From Anas platyrhynchos (Eukaryota; Chordata; Aves; Anseriformes; Anatidae): 64,000 nucleotides of DNA. Made by a program: the position numbers and the translations under genes. The notes beneath the pieces were generated by a model. It made no database searches. It was not told the origin of the DNA and was given only the letters and a program-made list of their open reading frames with translations. How positions within the stretch are numbered: the first letter of the stretch is position 1; each line of letters opens with the position of its first letter. Location: contig NC_092602.1 of NCBI RefSeq assembly GCF_047663525.1, forward strand, positions 15,187,501 through 15,251,500. The letters run 5' to 3'. Positions 27,801 to 38,327 of this stretch are shown here, piece after piece.

Positions 27801-30800
27801 TGATGTTAAACACAGCATCATCTTTACTACCTTAAGACAGTTAAGCACATTCTCAGAAGAAAACTTCATTTGCTTTGCCAAGGACTTTTCAGAACTATCT
27901 ACGTTCCCGGACCTTATTTTCCTGTTTTCTTTTTTTTTTTTTTGAGGATCTGTATCACTCATTCTGCAGAGATGATACCTTTATTTTCTTCTTTTCTCCT
28001 CACCCAGGCCAGTTTATTTCAAGGTTTATAAAAATACATGTTGTTTTAACGGCCAGCACATATGAACTATAAAAAAAAAAAAAAAACAAAACAAGAAAGC
28101 CGTGAATTCTTACTCACTTGCTGCATACAGTGCAATCTTGTCATTGTCTTTGTGCTTCAGAAGATTTTCTGCATAGTTCAGACGGCTACCTTTAAACCAT
28201 TCTGGGACATCTGCAATGCTTTTGGACGTATCAACCACCTGAAGAAAAAACGTAATACATTGATGCAAAAAACTAGTATCATTTCTACAGATATATGCTA
28301 ATTAATTCCAAGCAAGGACAATTCCTCCCAGTTTGCAGATAGCAAGCAGACACCAGATCTATTAATACAGGCCTAGAAATACGACTGATTTGTCGAGCAA
28401 AGACATTGTTAGAACAAGGCTGAAAAAGTTCCTCACTGACAGCTCTACCTTCACACCAGCCTTAAATACACAAGCAAGCCAAAATACTACATCTATAGCA
28501 AGATGTGCACACCACAGGGCACGCTGGGGTCCTGTGCGGGGACATACAGAGCAGTGACTGAGCTACAGCACGTTGCAGCCTCCCTCTTATAAAAGCCAAA
28601 GCATAAGAATACTGAGTGCCCTGTCTCCCCCAGCATGAGTTACTTAGTACAGAGCCCAACATTAGGAACATTGACAGTGGTAACTGATCCAAGTCTGGAT
28701 ATGTGGACTGTATAGTCAAATATAGCTGAAGATAGAGCTTTTTATTCTATTTCTCTCTATATATATTTACATGTAAGATAAATTTGCAATAAGCATTTCA
28801 GTACCACACAGCTTCATTCAGAGCACAAAAGCTCTACTGGTCTCTACAACCAACAAGAGTTGTACTACAAATAGAGTACACATTTCTACCATACCTCATT
28901 TGCCATTTTCTAATAAGATGGTCCCGCAACCTAGTAACCCCATGTTAAAAGTAATTTCCCATTTAGGAAAAAGGCACACAAAACATGTGATAAACAGAAG
29001 GCCCCAAAACATATTCAGGTGAAACAACTCCCCCATCTTGAAATAACTAAGTCTCAAATTTCAAGTTATCCATTAAGTCACAGTTAAGAACATACCTGTA
29101 GTAACAGTGATTGGTTAAGCATTATCCACAAAGGTCTTCAAACCCCTTCCCAAGTGTCCCACTATTTAGAAATTATACTGCCCAGCAGCGTATGCATGCA
29201 TTTTATGATCTTTACATTGCAAAATTATTTCATAAATTGTATGTTTGAAAGCTTCTATTCATGCCCTCAGGTTTTCTCATACAAACTGCACAGGCATTAT
29301 AGAAACAGCATTCTTCCAGGTCAAGTACAAGGTTATTCTGAAAGCCAGATAAAACTCAGTACTTCCCACTCCACCATCAACACCGCCTCCCCCTCCCCCC
29401 CCCCCCAAAAAAAAAAAAAGTGCATTGAAGTATGTGGTATATGTATTATTGGAGGCCATCTTAAAGTCAGTTTTTCAAAGTTAAAGCTCAATACACTACA
29501 TCATCATTTCAATTGAATTTTCTAAGAAGGGAAGCCTAAGGGGATTTCTTTGCTTTTAGCAATTAGCTAGAGCTGAGTTCTGTTATCTAAAATTTACCAA
29601 CTCGCACTACAGAAATATTTTTTACATACCAACATGTATTAGTGTAATAGTTACAAGGCACTCTTAAAACTGCTTGAAGTAAGGCAGTCAGTACTGAGTC
29701 AGAGTTTCCAAGAAGAGGTCTAACACAACGTTAGTTTTCCTGAAGCTCAACAGCCCTCCTAAGAGCTCCACCAGCACAGGGTGCTAGACTTGCTCTGTTA
29801 TTTTCCACTGAAATAATGCCTACAAATCCTAGTTAAACCCTGTCTCTGTTGTAGTGATACTGTTACATGAACAACCTGATGGTTCCCTTAGGGGTTATCA
29901 GCAAGTAACAAACTGTCTCCTCTGCAGATCATTCCTAGTTCTAGCAAGGGTATAAAACCCCTCAAGCTCTGCAACAAGCCTTTCATTCAGACTTCATACA
30001 GCCCCAGCATAAATGCTCTATGAGTCTGTGGAAAGGGAAGGATTGCATTCTGCAGTATTGTCAACTACTGTTTGCATTTAATGAGTAAGGTTTTACTCCT
30101 ACTCACAGCAGCACCAAGGTATATGGGGCCAATTTATGTGGTTAGGCAAACATGGCACAGGAATACAGCTGATACCTGACACCAGGTGCTGCTCCACAAC
30201 TGCTCTTTGCAGCAGCTATTCAGGGACTACTTCTCTGACCTCTAGGGTCAAGAGCAAATACTGCATTAGCAATATCCTCTGCCAACACCTCTACTGCATT
30301 CTCCATCCCAGAAGTGGTTTGCTTGTTGGGCTATTACTGTACTTTATCATACCATAGATTATGTTTACCCTAAACATAGGCTACACCTCTGAGAATAAAG
30401 TTGAACATTACCACAAAAAACAATCCTTGCCTTCTACTGTGGTACATGCCATGCTCTGTATGACCTGAAGAGCAAAACAGCATATCTCATGAAAGCCTCA
30501 GAGCAGATATGATTAGAATGCTCACCGCAGCCCCTCCACAGGAATGATAGCTGGCAAGTGCTTCTCACAGGGATAAAAACATGCAAGTTTAGACTATTTA
30601 TCACTTAAAATCAACAGCTACTTGCAACTTGACATAATGCCAGTGCTGTCATGCCAGGATAGCTTTGTTTGGTACAAGTACCTTTGTTTTCAAAGGTGAC
30701 ATGGAAATTAACACCTTTACCAAGTTTAAATAAGACACTGGCTGCCTGTATTACATATACAAAGTTTTACTATTATTCCAAGAATGACTTGCGAAAGTAG

Positions 30801-33800
30801 AGAATGTTTCACCTGCTAAGAATCAATTTTGACTCATAAAAAAACCTTTATTCTCCTCAAAGAAAAATGATAACTTCCACTGAGCAGCAGGGATCAAACA
30901 GTACAACTAATTACACTTCTCAGCTTTTTGCTACCACAGGACAGCTCAGTTACTGTGACCAGCATTTCCTTCTGATATCCACCAGAAATGGATCAATAGC
31001 CAGGATTAACAGCAAGTCACTTCAAGGTCTGACTCTAGCTTTGAGCCTTGAAGCAGAGTCTTCTATGCTCATACTGAAGGAAATGCACAGACATTCACTA
31101 AGTTCCATGTACATTGAGCCAAGTGCATTTGTCTGTAGTGCCGGTCTATGACGACTTTGCCTCTCCCTGTTTAAGATTCCACACCACAGCAAGGCCCTTC
31201 TTATGATCTTCCAGGCCACTGTGTGTTCAATTCCACAAAGAATCTAGTTAAAGCATTACTGGGCATCAGTCTTCTTGCTTCTCATCCTTAGGAAACATTC
31301 ACTTTTCAGCTACTACCATCTGTTCCACTTTCCCTTCCAGTTTGTCAGCCATTGGTGGTGTCTGGAGGGCCAGACTTCCAGAAATGCCAATCCTGTAAGA
31401 CAAGCGAATAAGCATTACTGTTTAGTTTGCTCAGTACAAAGGCAGAAAAATAGTTCCTCCAAGCTACTTACTGCTTGCTCTGGATAATTTACAGTCATGT
31501 CCAAATCTGTAAAAAAAAGCCTTGCTAACAACACAGAATATGGATTGAAGGAAGATGGGGCAAGAAAGCATCTCAAATGCAGCCTGGCTAGATTTTGAAC
31601 TACTGTTTACAGAAAAGTCACTAAAAGGACTAGGAGAATGCTTACCATCTTTAGGCTACACTTCAAACACTACTAATTTTTAGATTCTTGCCAAATTCAC
31701 TCTAAGGACCAGATCACATAAAGACACCTGAGCATGCAGTTCTGAGAACTACCTAGTCTATCACATCATGCAGGACAAAAGCTTGCATGACAGGAAGAGG
31801 CAAAGAATCTTACCAGTTTCCTCTGTAGAACTGCTAGCACTCCACATGTTTTCAGAACAGATAGCCTCCAGGGCTTAAGAACCAAGTCCAGTCCCTTCTC
31901 TACCAAGTCCAGGGAGGTTCTTCTGCATCAAGCTTTTGAAGAGATGAGTAAATCCTTTCACCTTCCTCAGATGAATTGCAGGCTGTTGATATCCTATGTA
32001 AGGACTGTACCAGGATTCCAGATTCATCTTCTATTTGCAGGAGGAAGTCACTTTTGTCTCACAGCAAGACTGAGGCAAGGTCTGGTATTCCATCTGTGAC
32101 TGTGTTCAACCACTACCATTCCCTCAGAGATATTTCAAGCCAACATCTGACTGCAGAACCAGTTTCGCAAAACTGGTGGGGTACAGGTGTGTTACCAGGT
32201 AGGCTGACTCAGGGAATACATGTGTGAGCTTGGGTGCATATCAGCATTATGCTGATATGCTATCAGCATAATCCTAAAGCTGAAGGCAGTATAGTGGTAG
32301 ACTCCTCAATCAGCTGGGACTTCTATGGTATTTGAAGGCACATGAACAAGGAAACTACAGTAAAGTTGTGTGGGAATTGTTGTGAAGTTTTATTAAAATT
32401 CAGGATTTCACTGTAGTAAAATTTATCAGCAACAAGACATTCTACTGCACAAGGAAGTTCAGGGCTACACACTCAATGGATTTTTCGTATTACCAGCAGA
32501 AGCGTTCATTCAGTAAGTTCAAGCAACAGTTCAGAAGATGAACTGTAAGATGAGCTAACCACCCTTTTGTGTTATACTTGACGGGTTACAGTAACAGCAA
32601 CTCACCTCATCGTACAGGCGAGAACACACGATGTTACTGTACTTCCAGAATTCCGCCCAGAAGTCTGAGAAGGATTCCACCGACCATTGGTATAAATCAT
32701 TGTAGTTGGCTAAAAGTAATAGATATCTGTTAGCGTTATGCAGAGAATTACAGGAACATAGACAAACTACAGTTAGAGATGCCCTGGACCAAGAAAAATT
32801 GTGGCTAAAAATTAGTAAGGTAAGATGGGGTTAGTCACTTCTGTTTGTGGTAGCTTCACTCTGATAGGCAGCTAACCTCCACTACAACCACCTTTCTCAC
32901 TCCCCCTCCTCAAAAGAGCAAGATGAAAAAATACAATGGAAAAGGGCTCAAGTGTCAAGATAGGAACAGGGAGATCACCACTAGTTACCACCACAGGCAA
33001 AACAGATTCAACATAGGGAAATTAATGTGATATATTGCTGATAACAGATGAGAGCAACGAGAAGCTAAAAGCAAACGAAAACCACCTTCCCCCCTGCATC
33101 CATCCTCCTCTACCTCCTCCCACTGAGGAGCTCATGGGAGCAGGGAACTGGGGCTGCTCCCCTCCCCATGCTCTCCCCTGCATCACTCACAGCTTGGCTC
33201 TGCACAGCACTGGGTTCCTTTGGAGCCCCACCTGGCCTGGGGCAGCTGCTGGGCTCTGCTCAGAGGCACCCCCACAGGCCCCTTGCTACCAGATCCTTGC
33301 TACAAAGACCAATGCAGTGCTCAAGGCAAGTGACTACAGCATCAACAGGAAGCCTGGTTGGACACTTGAACAGATGGCATCATTTCACCCAACTGCTTCA
33401 CAAGCCACTTGCCACCAAAGAGGCAGGAACCTTTCCTAAGAGCTCAGTGCTGTATCTACTGCCTTCAGTGAGGGCAGCAGGACAGAGTCCTGCTCACTGA
33501 CACCTCTGTTCCGTGTCCTGTGGCTCCATACAGCAGGAGAAACTGGTCTCCCCAGCAAGCAACACTTGCTGCATAGTTCTCATCCAGAAAAAAGACCACA
33601 GATGGCGTGGTGTCAGATTAGATACACTAACAGCACTATTACAAAGCAAGAAAACAGTATTCCTCAACAAATAAGGGGTCTGACAGATCTAATCTTTCAT
33701 CCTAAAGTAACATATCTCATGTGAGACAAAACAAGATGTTTACTAGCTACATGTTATAACCATGAGGCGGCATTAAAAGCAGTGCAACAAGTAGTTTAAG

Positions 33801-36190
33801 TTTTACATGACAGACAGATGAAGTAACCTGAAGAATGCATACCCCCCCCCAAAAAAAAAAACAAAACACAATTCAAGCTGAGATTCAGAATCAGTATCCA
33901 AAACACTGAAATTCTGTCTGTGAAGCACTGCAGGTGCTGAAAGGTATAAATAACTAAGGCACATTCCTCATTACCATCTTAAATGGCTTGCAAATGTCAT
34001 GTCCATGCTGCCTGAAGTTGTGCCAACTGCCAAATTAACTACAAGTATCTGCTACCGGTGACAGTAGTAGCAGTAGTAACAGTTCCCTGCTCTGCCAATG
34101 GTTTTATTTGATGCTTTCAGCTAAACCAGCTGAAGTCATTTTCTCCAACTATCGTGGGCTTGTCATCCTGTTATACACCCAACTGCTTGACAAAAAGTCA
34201 TCTTTGTCTCCTTCCCACAAGCACACTTCCAGCTTTTTTTTTTTTCCTAAACATTCAGACCATCCCTGTGCCATTATTGACACTCAGTCACTACTGCTGT
34301 TCCCCTACCCAGTCTGTCCCTTCTACACCTTATTCCACTCATTCTTTTCCATCAATGTCAGATTTCTCCCCAGAAATTGACATTGCAGTTCAGACTTGAC
34401 ATGGAAGCAAAAACTTCTCCAGAACTCAGTTTTTACATACTTATTGCCTCCATCTCAGCCTCCTTACATCCTGTTTGTTTTTGTTTTTTTTTTTTTTAAA
34501 CACTCCACCCAAGTTACTCTTCATTATTCTATGCATTGCACATGAGCTGGGGACAAACTTTGCCAAAAGAAACTAATCTCTCATCTCTTCCTTCAAAAGG
34601 AAATTATAAAGCATGCTCCAAACCTTAAGTGCTACAAGCTACAGCCACCTCTGATGTGGTTTCTTATATGAACAGCTTGTTCTATGTCATCTATACATTC
34701 TGTCCCTAAGTGAGCTTCAGCATCCAAGTCCTTCAGGGCACAGACCTGTTATTCAGTAATCAAGCACTGCATCTCCTTGCTACATTTTCAGGCTTGGATG
34801 AAGCTATGCTGTTGAAAGGGTTATATTGCCCTTAGCTCTCCAAAGTCCACATCTTGCTGTTACATAAAGAACCCATTCTTAGCTGCTGAATAGCACACAG
34901 ACCAGCAAACATCGGCTCAGATCTAATGGAAGTTGACAGAAGTTCCTATATGCACACAAATCCATTTTGAATTGATAGCCACATCAAAGTGGAGTGAATG
35001 AAAGAATCCTAGTTGTTTCAGCTTTAAGTGCATGCAGCCTATCTGAACCTGCATTGGATCATCATCTGACTACCTGTTGTGACAGTGCAACTCAAGAAAT
35101 GGCTTTTCAGACATGAAATGCTGCAGCACCAGACACATTGCCACTACTCCAGAACATCTCAGCTTACGTCACAGACATTAATACCAGACACACAAAAAGT
35201 GAGGACACTTGACACAACTGCTTCCTCCATGCTCATCCCTCAGCAGATGGATGATTACCTAAAGGCTCCCCAATCAACTTGGTGAGCAAGTGCTCAGGTA
35301 GAACAGCCAGCATAAAGCAAGCTGGTGAGAACTGGAGAGCTTGACCCCAACACGGTCATGCTTCTGTGTGAGCCCACATAACCAGCACCTCCTGATATGC
35401 AGCTCCTGCCTGTGATCACTGAAACTGAAGAGCACCAAGCAATTCAGGCTGGGAGACCTCTCTGTGGGCCTAACCCCCCACTCAAAGCAGGGCTAAATTC
35501 AAAGTCGTCAGATTACTAACTTAAGCCAGAGGACTAAACACCTATCCACAGTGGATAGAGCATGCTGGAAGAGCATGAAGCAGAGCTTTAAGTCAAAGAG
35601 CTCAAACAGACACGCAGAAGGAAACCACTCCCATCACCTCACCATGCTCCGCTCCCCAGGGTGTTCACGGGAGTCAAATCAAGACACCCCCTCCACAACC
35701 AGCGGTGAGCTCTCACACTTCAGCTCTCAAAGCTCCACGTGAAGACTCCCGGTGACCGCAGCCCCCAAACCCTCGCTCACCCCACACGGCCGCTCTTGTG
35801 GGAGCCCCACGAGGCCCTCTCCGAGCACAGGTGCTCACACCGCAGGTGCTGACAGCTCCTGTCGGGCCACTGGCCAGTAGCAGATAAGGTTGTTTGCCTT
35901 CTTTATCAGCTCCCACCTCCGGGATGCGGCGCCCGAGGCCTCGTCGCGGGGCACTGCAGAGCATCGCGCCCGCAGCCTGGACCGCTCGGGGCGCACCCTC
36001 CGACCCGGGGGGGTTCCGGGGAAGCGGATCCCGGCCAGGGGCTGCCCACCCAGCCGCCCGCCCGCCGCTCACCCAGGCGGAGCCCGCAGCTGCTGGCCAC
36101 GGCGGCGCGGAACCGGTCCATGTGCGTGTTCCGCTTGGTGTCGGGCTCCCACATCACCTGCGACTCCATGATCTCGGTCTCCCACGACAT
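771..36190 (-). CDS. AACS: Acetoacetyl-CoA synthetase, exons 1-11 (3' end off window)
   Basis: Cytosolic ATP-dependent ligase that activates acetoacetate to acetoacetyl-CoA (ATP to AMP plus PPi), feeding ketone carbon into sterol and fatty acid synthesis; ANL adenylating-enzyme superfamily. The coding join, read on the minus strand, is 36190-36073, 32709-32606, 28238-28118, 25513-25400, 18089-17992, 14460-14346, 13770-13689, 12584-12437, 4562-4482, 3397-3273 and 835-771. These total 1171 nt, 390 codons plus one base, with every junction in phase. The start [20 protein letters not shown] matches the known AACS N-terminus (CQVMWEPDSKKNT-like in human). The phosphate-binding motif [10 protein letters not shown] is at residues 284-293. 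The mammalian protein is about 672 aa, so roughly 280 residues, including the C-terminal lid, are missing because the window ends. Intron 9 uses a GC donor. The identification is secure. Confidence 0.97.
836..3272 (-). other. AACS: AACS intron 10
   Basis: About 2.4 kb of AT-rich intron. It contains a run of 14 G at 2371-2384 and a T tract near 2158-2170. I see no exon, RNA gene or recognisable transposon. Confidence 0.7.
3273..3397 (-). CDS. AACS: AACS exon 10
   Basis: 125 nt, residues 328-369, beginning [16 protein letters not shown] and ending WDLIDRLG. The acceptor is CCTAG at 3398-3402 and the donor is GTATGA at 3272-3267. It starts in phase 0, immediately after the GC-donor intron 9. 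Confidence 0.95.
3398..4481 (-). other. AACS: AACS intron 9, GC-AG type
   Basis: The donor reads ACG|GCAAGT (bases 4481-4476), so the intron starts with GC rather than GT; the acceptor is a normal AG at 3399-3398. No GT within the exon end would keep the frame and the conserved residues [15 protein letters not shown] followed by TGWMMW. Apart from its unusual donor it holds nothing recognisable. Confidence 0.85.
4482..4562 (-). CDS. AACS: AACS exon 9
   Basis: 81 nt, residues 301-327, reading [16 protein letters not shown] then [11 protein letters not shown]. The acceptor is TTTTCAG at 4563-4569. The donor is the non-canonical GCAAGT. It is flanked by phase 0 introns on both sides. Confidence 0.94.
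5915..8985 (-). mobile_element. CR1 LINE, nearly full ORF2, degenerate
   Basis: A roughly 3.1 kb CR1 copy on the minus strand. Frames read, from 5' to 3' of the element, an endonuclease ([19 protein letters not shown] near 8770-8720, [11 protein letters not shown] near 8350), the linker region, reverse transcriptase ([20 protein letters not shown] near 7290-7230; [20 protein letters not shown] near 6880-6820) and the C-terminal segment near 6000-6150. The 3' terminus is the CR1 sequence at 5915-5950, with TGATTCTGTGATT-like end bases. Several frameshifts and stops interrupt it. The catalytic pair in the RT reads YADA instead of YADD/FADD near 6770, so it is dead. It is older than the copy at 9460-12005. 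The 5' boundary is approximate. Confidence 0.92.
9460..12005 (+). mobile_element. CR1 LINE, 5'-truncated but well preserved
   Basis: A 2.5 kb plus-strand CR1 beginning inside the endonuclease ([18 protein letters not shown], then [12 protein letters not shown]) and running through the whole reverse transcriptase to the 3' terminal ATTCTATG repeats at 11984-12005. The frame is open at 9465-10226 and again at 10223-11911, separated by a one-base slip in the T run near 10211-10216. The RT catalytic box FADD is intact at 11117-11128. Further indels at about 11550-11670 scramble the frame before the C-terminal part ([20 protein letters not shown]) returns in frame. The low damage suggests a relatively young insertion. 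It cannot be autonomous because its 5' part and an intact frame are missing. Confidence 0.94.
12437..12584 (-). CDS. AACS: AACS exon 8 (ATP-binding motif)
   Basis: 148 nt, residues 251-300, reading [20 protein letters not shown] and then, at 284-293, the A3 phosphate-binding loop [10 protein letters not shown], followed by CMVHSAG. The acceptor is TTATGCAG at 12585-12592 and the donor is GTATGT at 12436-12431. It ends in phase 0. Confidence 0.97.
12585..13688 (-). other. AACS: AACS intron 7
   Basis: 1.1 kb intron in which I see no further exon, RNA gene or recognisable repeat. Confidence 0.7.
13689..13770 (-). CDS. AACS: AACS exon 7
   Basis: 82 nt, residues 224-251, reading [18 protein letters not shown] then TIDISKIPS. 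The acceptor is CTTCCAG at 13771-13777 and the donor is GTAACG at 13688-13683. It ends in phase 2. Confidence 0.95.
14346..14460 (-). CDS. AACS: AACS exon 6
   Basis: 115 nt, residues 186-224, reading [20 protein letters not shown] then [18 protein letters not shown]. The acceptor is GTCCTTAG at 14461-14468 and the donor is GTATAC at 14345-14340. It ends in phase 1. Confidence 0.96.
14461..17991 (-). other. AACS: AACS intron 5
   Basis: 3.5 kb intron. Short open frames in it show no family resemblance. I see no exon, RNA gene or transposon. Confidence 0.65.
17992..18089 (-). CDS. AACS: AACS exon 5
   Basis: 98 nt, residues 153-185, reading [19 protein letters not shown] then [13 protein letters not shown]. 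The acceptor is TGCCACAG at 18090-18097 and the donor is GTGAGT at 17991-17986. It ends in phase 0. Confidence 0.97.
18090..25399 (-). other. AACS: AACS intron 4
   Basis: 7.3 kb intron. It holds only simple tracts: a T run at 20105-20119, a TA repeat near 20649-20660 followed by T, and 18 T at 25166-25183. No exon, CR1 or RNA gene is recognised. Confidence 0.65.
25400..25513 (-). CDS. AACS: AACS exon 4
   Basis: 114 nt, residues 115-153, reading [20 protein letters not shown] then [17 protein letters not shown]. The acceptor is TTCTCAG at 25514-25520 and the donor is GTAAGT at 25399-25394. It ends in phase 1. Confidence 0.97.
25514..28117 (-). other. AACS: AACS intron 3
   Basis: 2.6 kb intron with scattered T and A tracts. 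I see no exon, RNA gene or recognisable transposon. Confidence 0.65.
28118..28238 (-). CDS. AACS: AACS exon 3
   Basis: 121 nt, residues 75-115, reading [20 protein letters not shown] then [20 protein letters not shown]. The acceptor is CTTCAG at 28239-28244 and the donor is GTGAGT at 28117-28112. It ends in phase 1. Confidence 0.97.
28239..32605 (-). other. AACS: AACS intron 2
   Basis: 4.4 kb intron. A C run joined to an A run sits at about 29388-29419. No exon, RNA gene or transposon is recognised. Confidence 0.65.
32606..32709 (-). CDS. AACS: AACS exon 2
   Basis: 104 nt, residues 40-74, reading [20 protein letters not shown] then [14 protein letters not shown]. The acceptor AG is at 32711-32710 and the donor is GTGAGT at 32605-32600. 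It ends in phase 0. Confidence 0.97.
32710..36072 (-). other. AACS: AACS intron 1
   Basis: 3.4 kb first intron, GC-rich at its 5' end inside the promoter CpG region. Short plus-strand open frames at 33035-33500 have no family resemblance. Homopolymers lie at 33842-33860 (C then A) and 34484-34497 (T). No transposon is recognised. Confidence 0.6.
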
Positions 36191-36425
36191 GGCGGCGGCT
36201 GAGAGTGAGCGCAGGACAGCCGAGCAACCGAGGCCACCTTCCACACGGCCGCGCTCACCCACCCACACCCAACGCCGGCCCCAGCCACACCGTGTAGCCC
36301 CGGCCCCCGCCGCGGCCTTTAGGGGAGCGTAGCACCGCCCTTCCTCGTAACCTTCCGCGGAGAGAAAGGAGTGCGGGCAGCGCCCCGCCCGCTGAGGGGA
36401 GGGGCGTGCGGCCCCCGGGGGTCAT
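35905..36425 (-). promoter_or_regulatory. AACS: AACS CpG-rich promoter and 5' region
   Basis: Dense CpG and GC-box sequence (for example CGCCCCGCCCGC near 36382 and GGGGAGGGGCG near 36398) surrounds exon 1 and extends about 230 bases upstream of the start codon. There is no clear TATA box, which fits a housekeeping-type promoter. The exact transcription start cannot be read from the sequence. AACS is known to respond to sterol-regulated SREBP, but I could not confirm a specific SRE here. Confidence 0.75.
36073..36190 (-). CDS. AACS: AACS exon 1 (start codon)
   Basis: 118 nt, residues 1-40. The ATG at 36190-36188 begins [20 protein letters not shown] and continues [19 protein letters not shown]. 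An upstream open frame continues 5' of it, but family conservation begins at this methionine. The donor GTGAGC is at 36072-36067. It ends in phase 1. Confidence 0.95.
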
Positions 36426-37290
36426 GGACACCTCGCCCGCTGTTTTTTAATTCTCATTATGATTTTTCCACAGAGCGTTGGAGAAATCCTTCCTGAAAAG
36501 GGTCTTTGACCCAATAGTGAAGCAAGAAGCTTGTTTCTCCACAGCCTTCGTTTCCCTGGGGTTTCACAATGCTCCCTCCCGCAGCACTGGGCACTGGAGC
36601 CAGGTTTCTGTCAAACCTCGGGCCCTGCTCTTGGCGGTCGTGTGTTGAAACAGCCCACTACGGCCAAGTAGTGGGGCAGTGCAATACCTACCGTGGAAAT
36701 CACGGAGCATATACATGCTCTTTATGTAATCATCTTTCAAGGTCACAATTTCCTTCGTGATTCTTAAAAGCCTTGAGAAATATGAAATTGATGGTAAATT
36801 GTATGGACATATGCTGTCAATACAAAGGTATGATACACATAGTAGATGGAACTGCACTTGCTGTAAACATCACTTAGGTTTTTGTGCTACTACTTTATTA
36901 AATTTGAAATTAATTAAATTTGAAAGCCATAGCAACATGATTTGACCACTCTTCCCAATCTTTATTTTCCTCGAGAAGAACCTCCCATGAAGCACATTTC
37001 TTAACAACTCCCTGCTGGGCCTGGAGAGGCTGCAGGTGGGATCAGGACATGGTGCCTACTGCTGTGCCCCTCAGCCCCGGCAGCACTCAGCAAGGCCACC
37101 AGCAGCGCAAGAACCGTAGCAAGTGAGGCCCTTAGGCTGCTCATCCCAGTGCCCAGGCCTTGGATACATCCCTGTTTCAACTGGATCTGGAGAGCCAAGA
37201 CCTGAGGTGCTGAAAACAGCCTGCTCCATCCATGAGCGTGCCCGTGGGAAAAAAAAAAAAAAAAAAAATTAAATTTTTTTGCTTGTATAG
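36426..37290. other. Intergenic, nothing recognised
   Basis: This segment between the AACS promoter and the next CpG-rich block shows no gene, RNA or transposon. A run of A lies at about 37250-37268. Confidence 0.6.
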
Positions 37291-37299
37291 TTGCAGAGG

Positions 37300-37900
37300 C
37301 ACCCGTGGGGCCACAGAAGTGCCAACTGACACACGTGGGGCCTGGGACAGCCCTGTGGCTGGGGGGGCACTTCCTTCTGCAGCCCCCGCCGGAAGTCCAG
37401 GGCCACCAGAAGCGCCCTCAGCACTCCTCAGCACCCCTCAGCGCCCCCCAGAGACCCTTCAAGACCCCTCAACGCCCTTCTGGGTTTTTGCCCCCCTGCC
37501 CTCCAGAGCTCTCCGGGAGTCACGCCTACCCCGAACACCTGGCCAGCCCCTCACGGCCGAGGCAGAGGCGCTGACGGGCAGCTCAGAGGGCAGCCCGCCA
37601 ACCGTCCACCCCCCATCGCCCCCTCCCGCCTGCCACCGCCCCCCAGGCGGCTCCGCGCTGCGGACGGATCCCGCGCGGTGCGACGCTGTCGGCGGTGATT
37701 GGCTGTCGCGCGCCTGGCCCCACATCAGCCCAGAGCCCGCTCTCCTCACGGCTAAGCTGGGCGCCAAAGAGCTGACACCAGGGGGAGCCAATCGGCGCAG
37801 GCGTTTGACAAGCCCTCTTCTCGGATGGCCAATGAGGTGCCGGATCAGAAGGAGGTGCGCCAAATCGGAGGGGAGCTCTCAGCCTTTGCTCGGCGGGCGG
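37300..37900 (+). promoter_or_regulatory. Orphan CpG-rich promoter-like segment
   Basis: About 600 bases of CpG-rich sequence 1.1-1.7 kb beyond the AACS start. It contains an inverted CCAAT box (ATTGG 37698-37702), two direct CCAAT boxes (37788-37792 and 37829-37833) and two E2F-like GCGCCAAA sites (37761-37768 and 37857-37864). This combination is typical of cell-cycle or germline promoters. No recognised gene starts here. Exon-like sequence follows on the plus strand at 38.3-38.9 kb. The strand is inferred from that. It could instead be a distal part of the AACS promoter region. Confidence 0.5.
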
Positions 37901-38327
37901 GTGTGTGGGGGGGTGTACCTGCCTGGTTTCCCTCAGCGCTGAGAAGAGCCAGGCACGCACCTGGGGGTACCGATTTTATTCGTTTTAAGCTCAACAAGTG
38001 ACAGCAAAACAGCGGCTTTCCCCACCCAAAGTAACCTATGCATCTAAAAAGAAAATGTGGAGCTAAATCACTTGAGAAGGGACCCCAAAATTCCCCTCCC
38101 TGAGATGGAAAAGATGTATTTTAAAACTGACACAATTTCTGGTCAAGGAGACATAGGCACACTGGCAATTTTGTGATAAAATTTACGTTTTAGGAAAGCT
38201 CAGCAGCCCTCTTGCTTCATGAACAGCAGTTTTACTGCTCTGTCTTTATGTAGAGTCATTTGTGCCCCTGTGTTCCTTGCCACCAGTCCACTTTTTCCTT
38301 ATCCAACTTGTTTTTTCTTCTTTCAAG

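Noticed and set aside
33035-33500. Overlapping 110-134 codon frames in AACS intron 1
   Set aside because: No family resemblance and no promoter or splice context. The two frames overlap each other, as chance frames do in moderately GC-rich DNA.
37232-37942. A 236-codon proline- and alanine-rich frame on the plus strand and overlapping minus-strand frames
   Set aside because: Long frames are expected by chance in CpG-rich sequence. The composition is that of a CpG island, with no recognisable domain.
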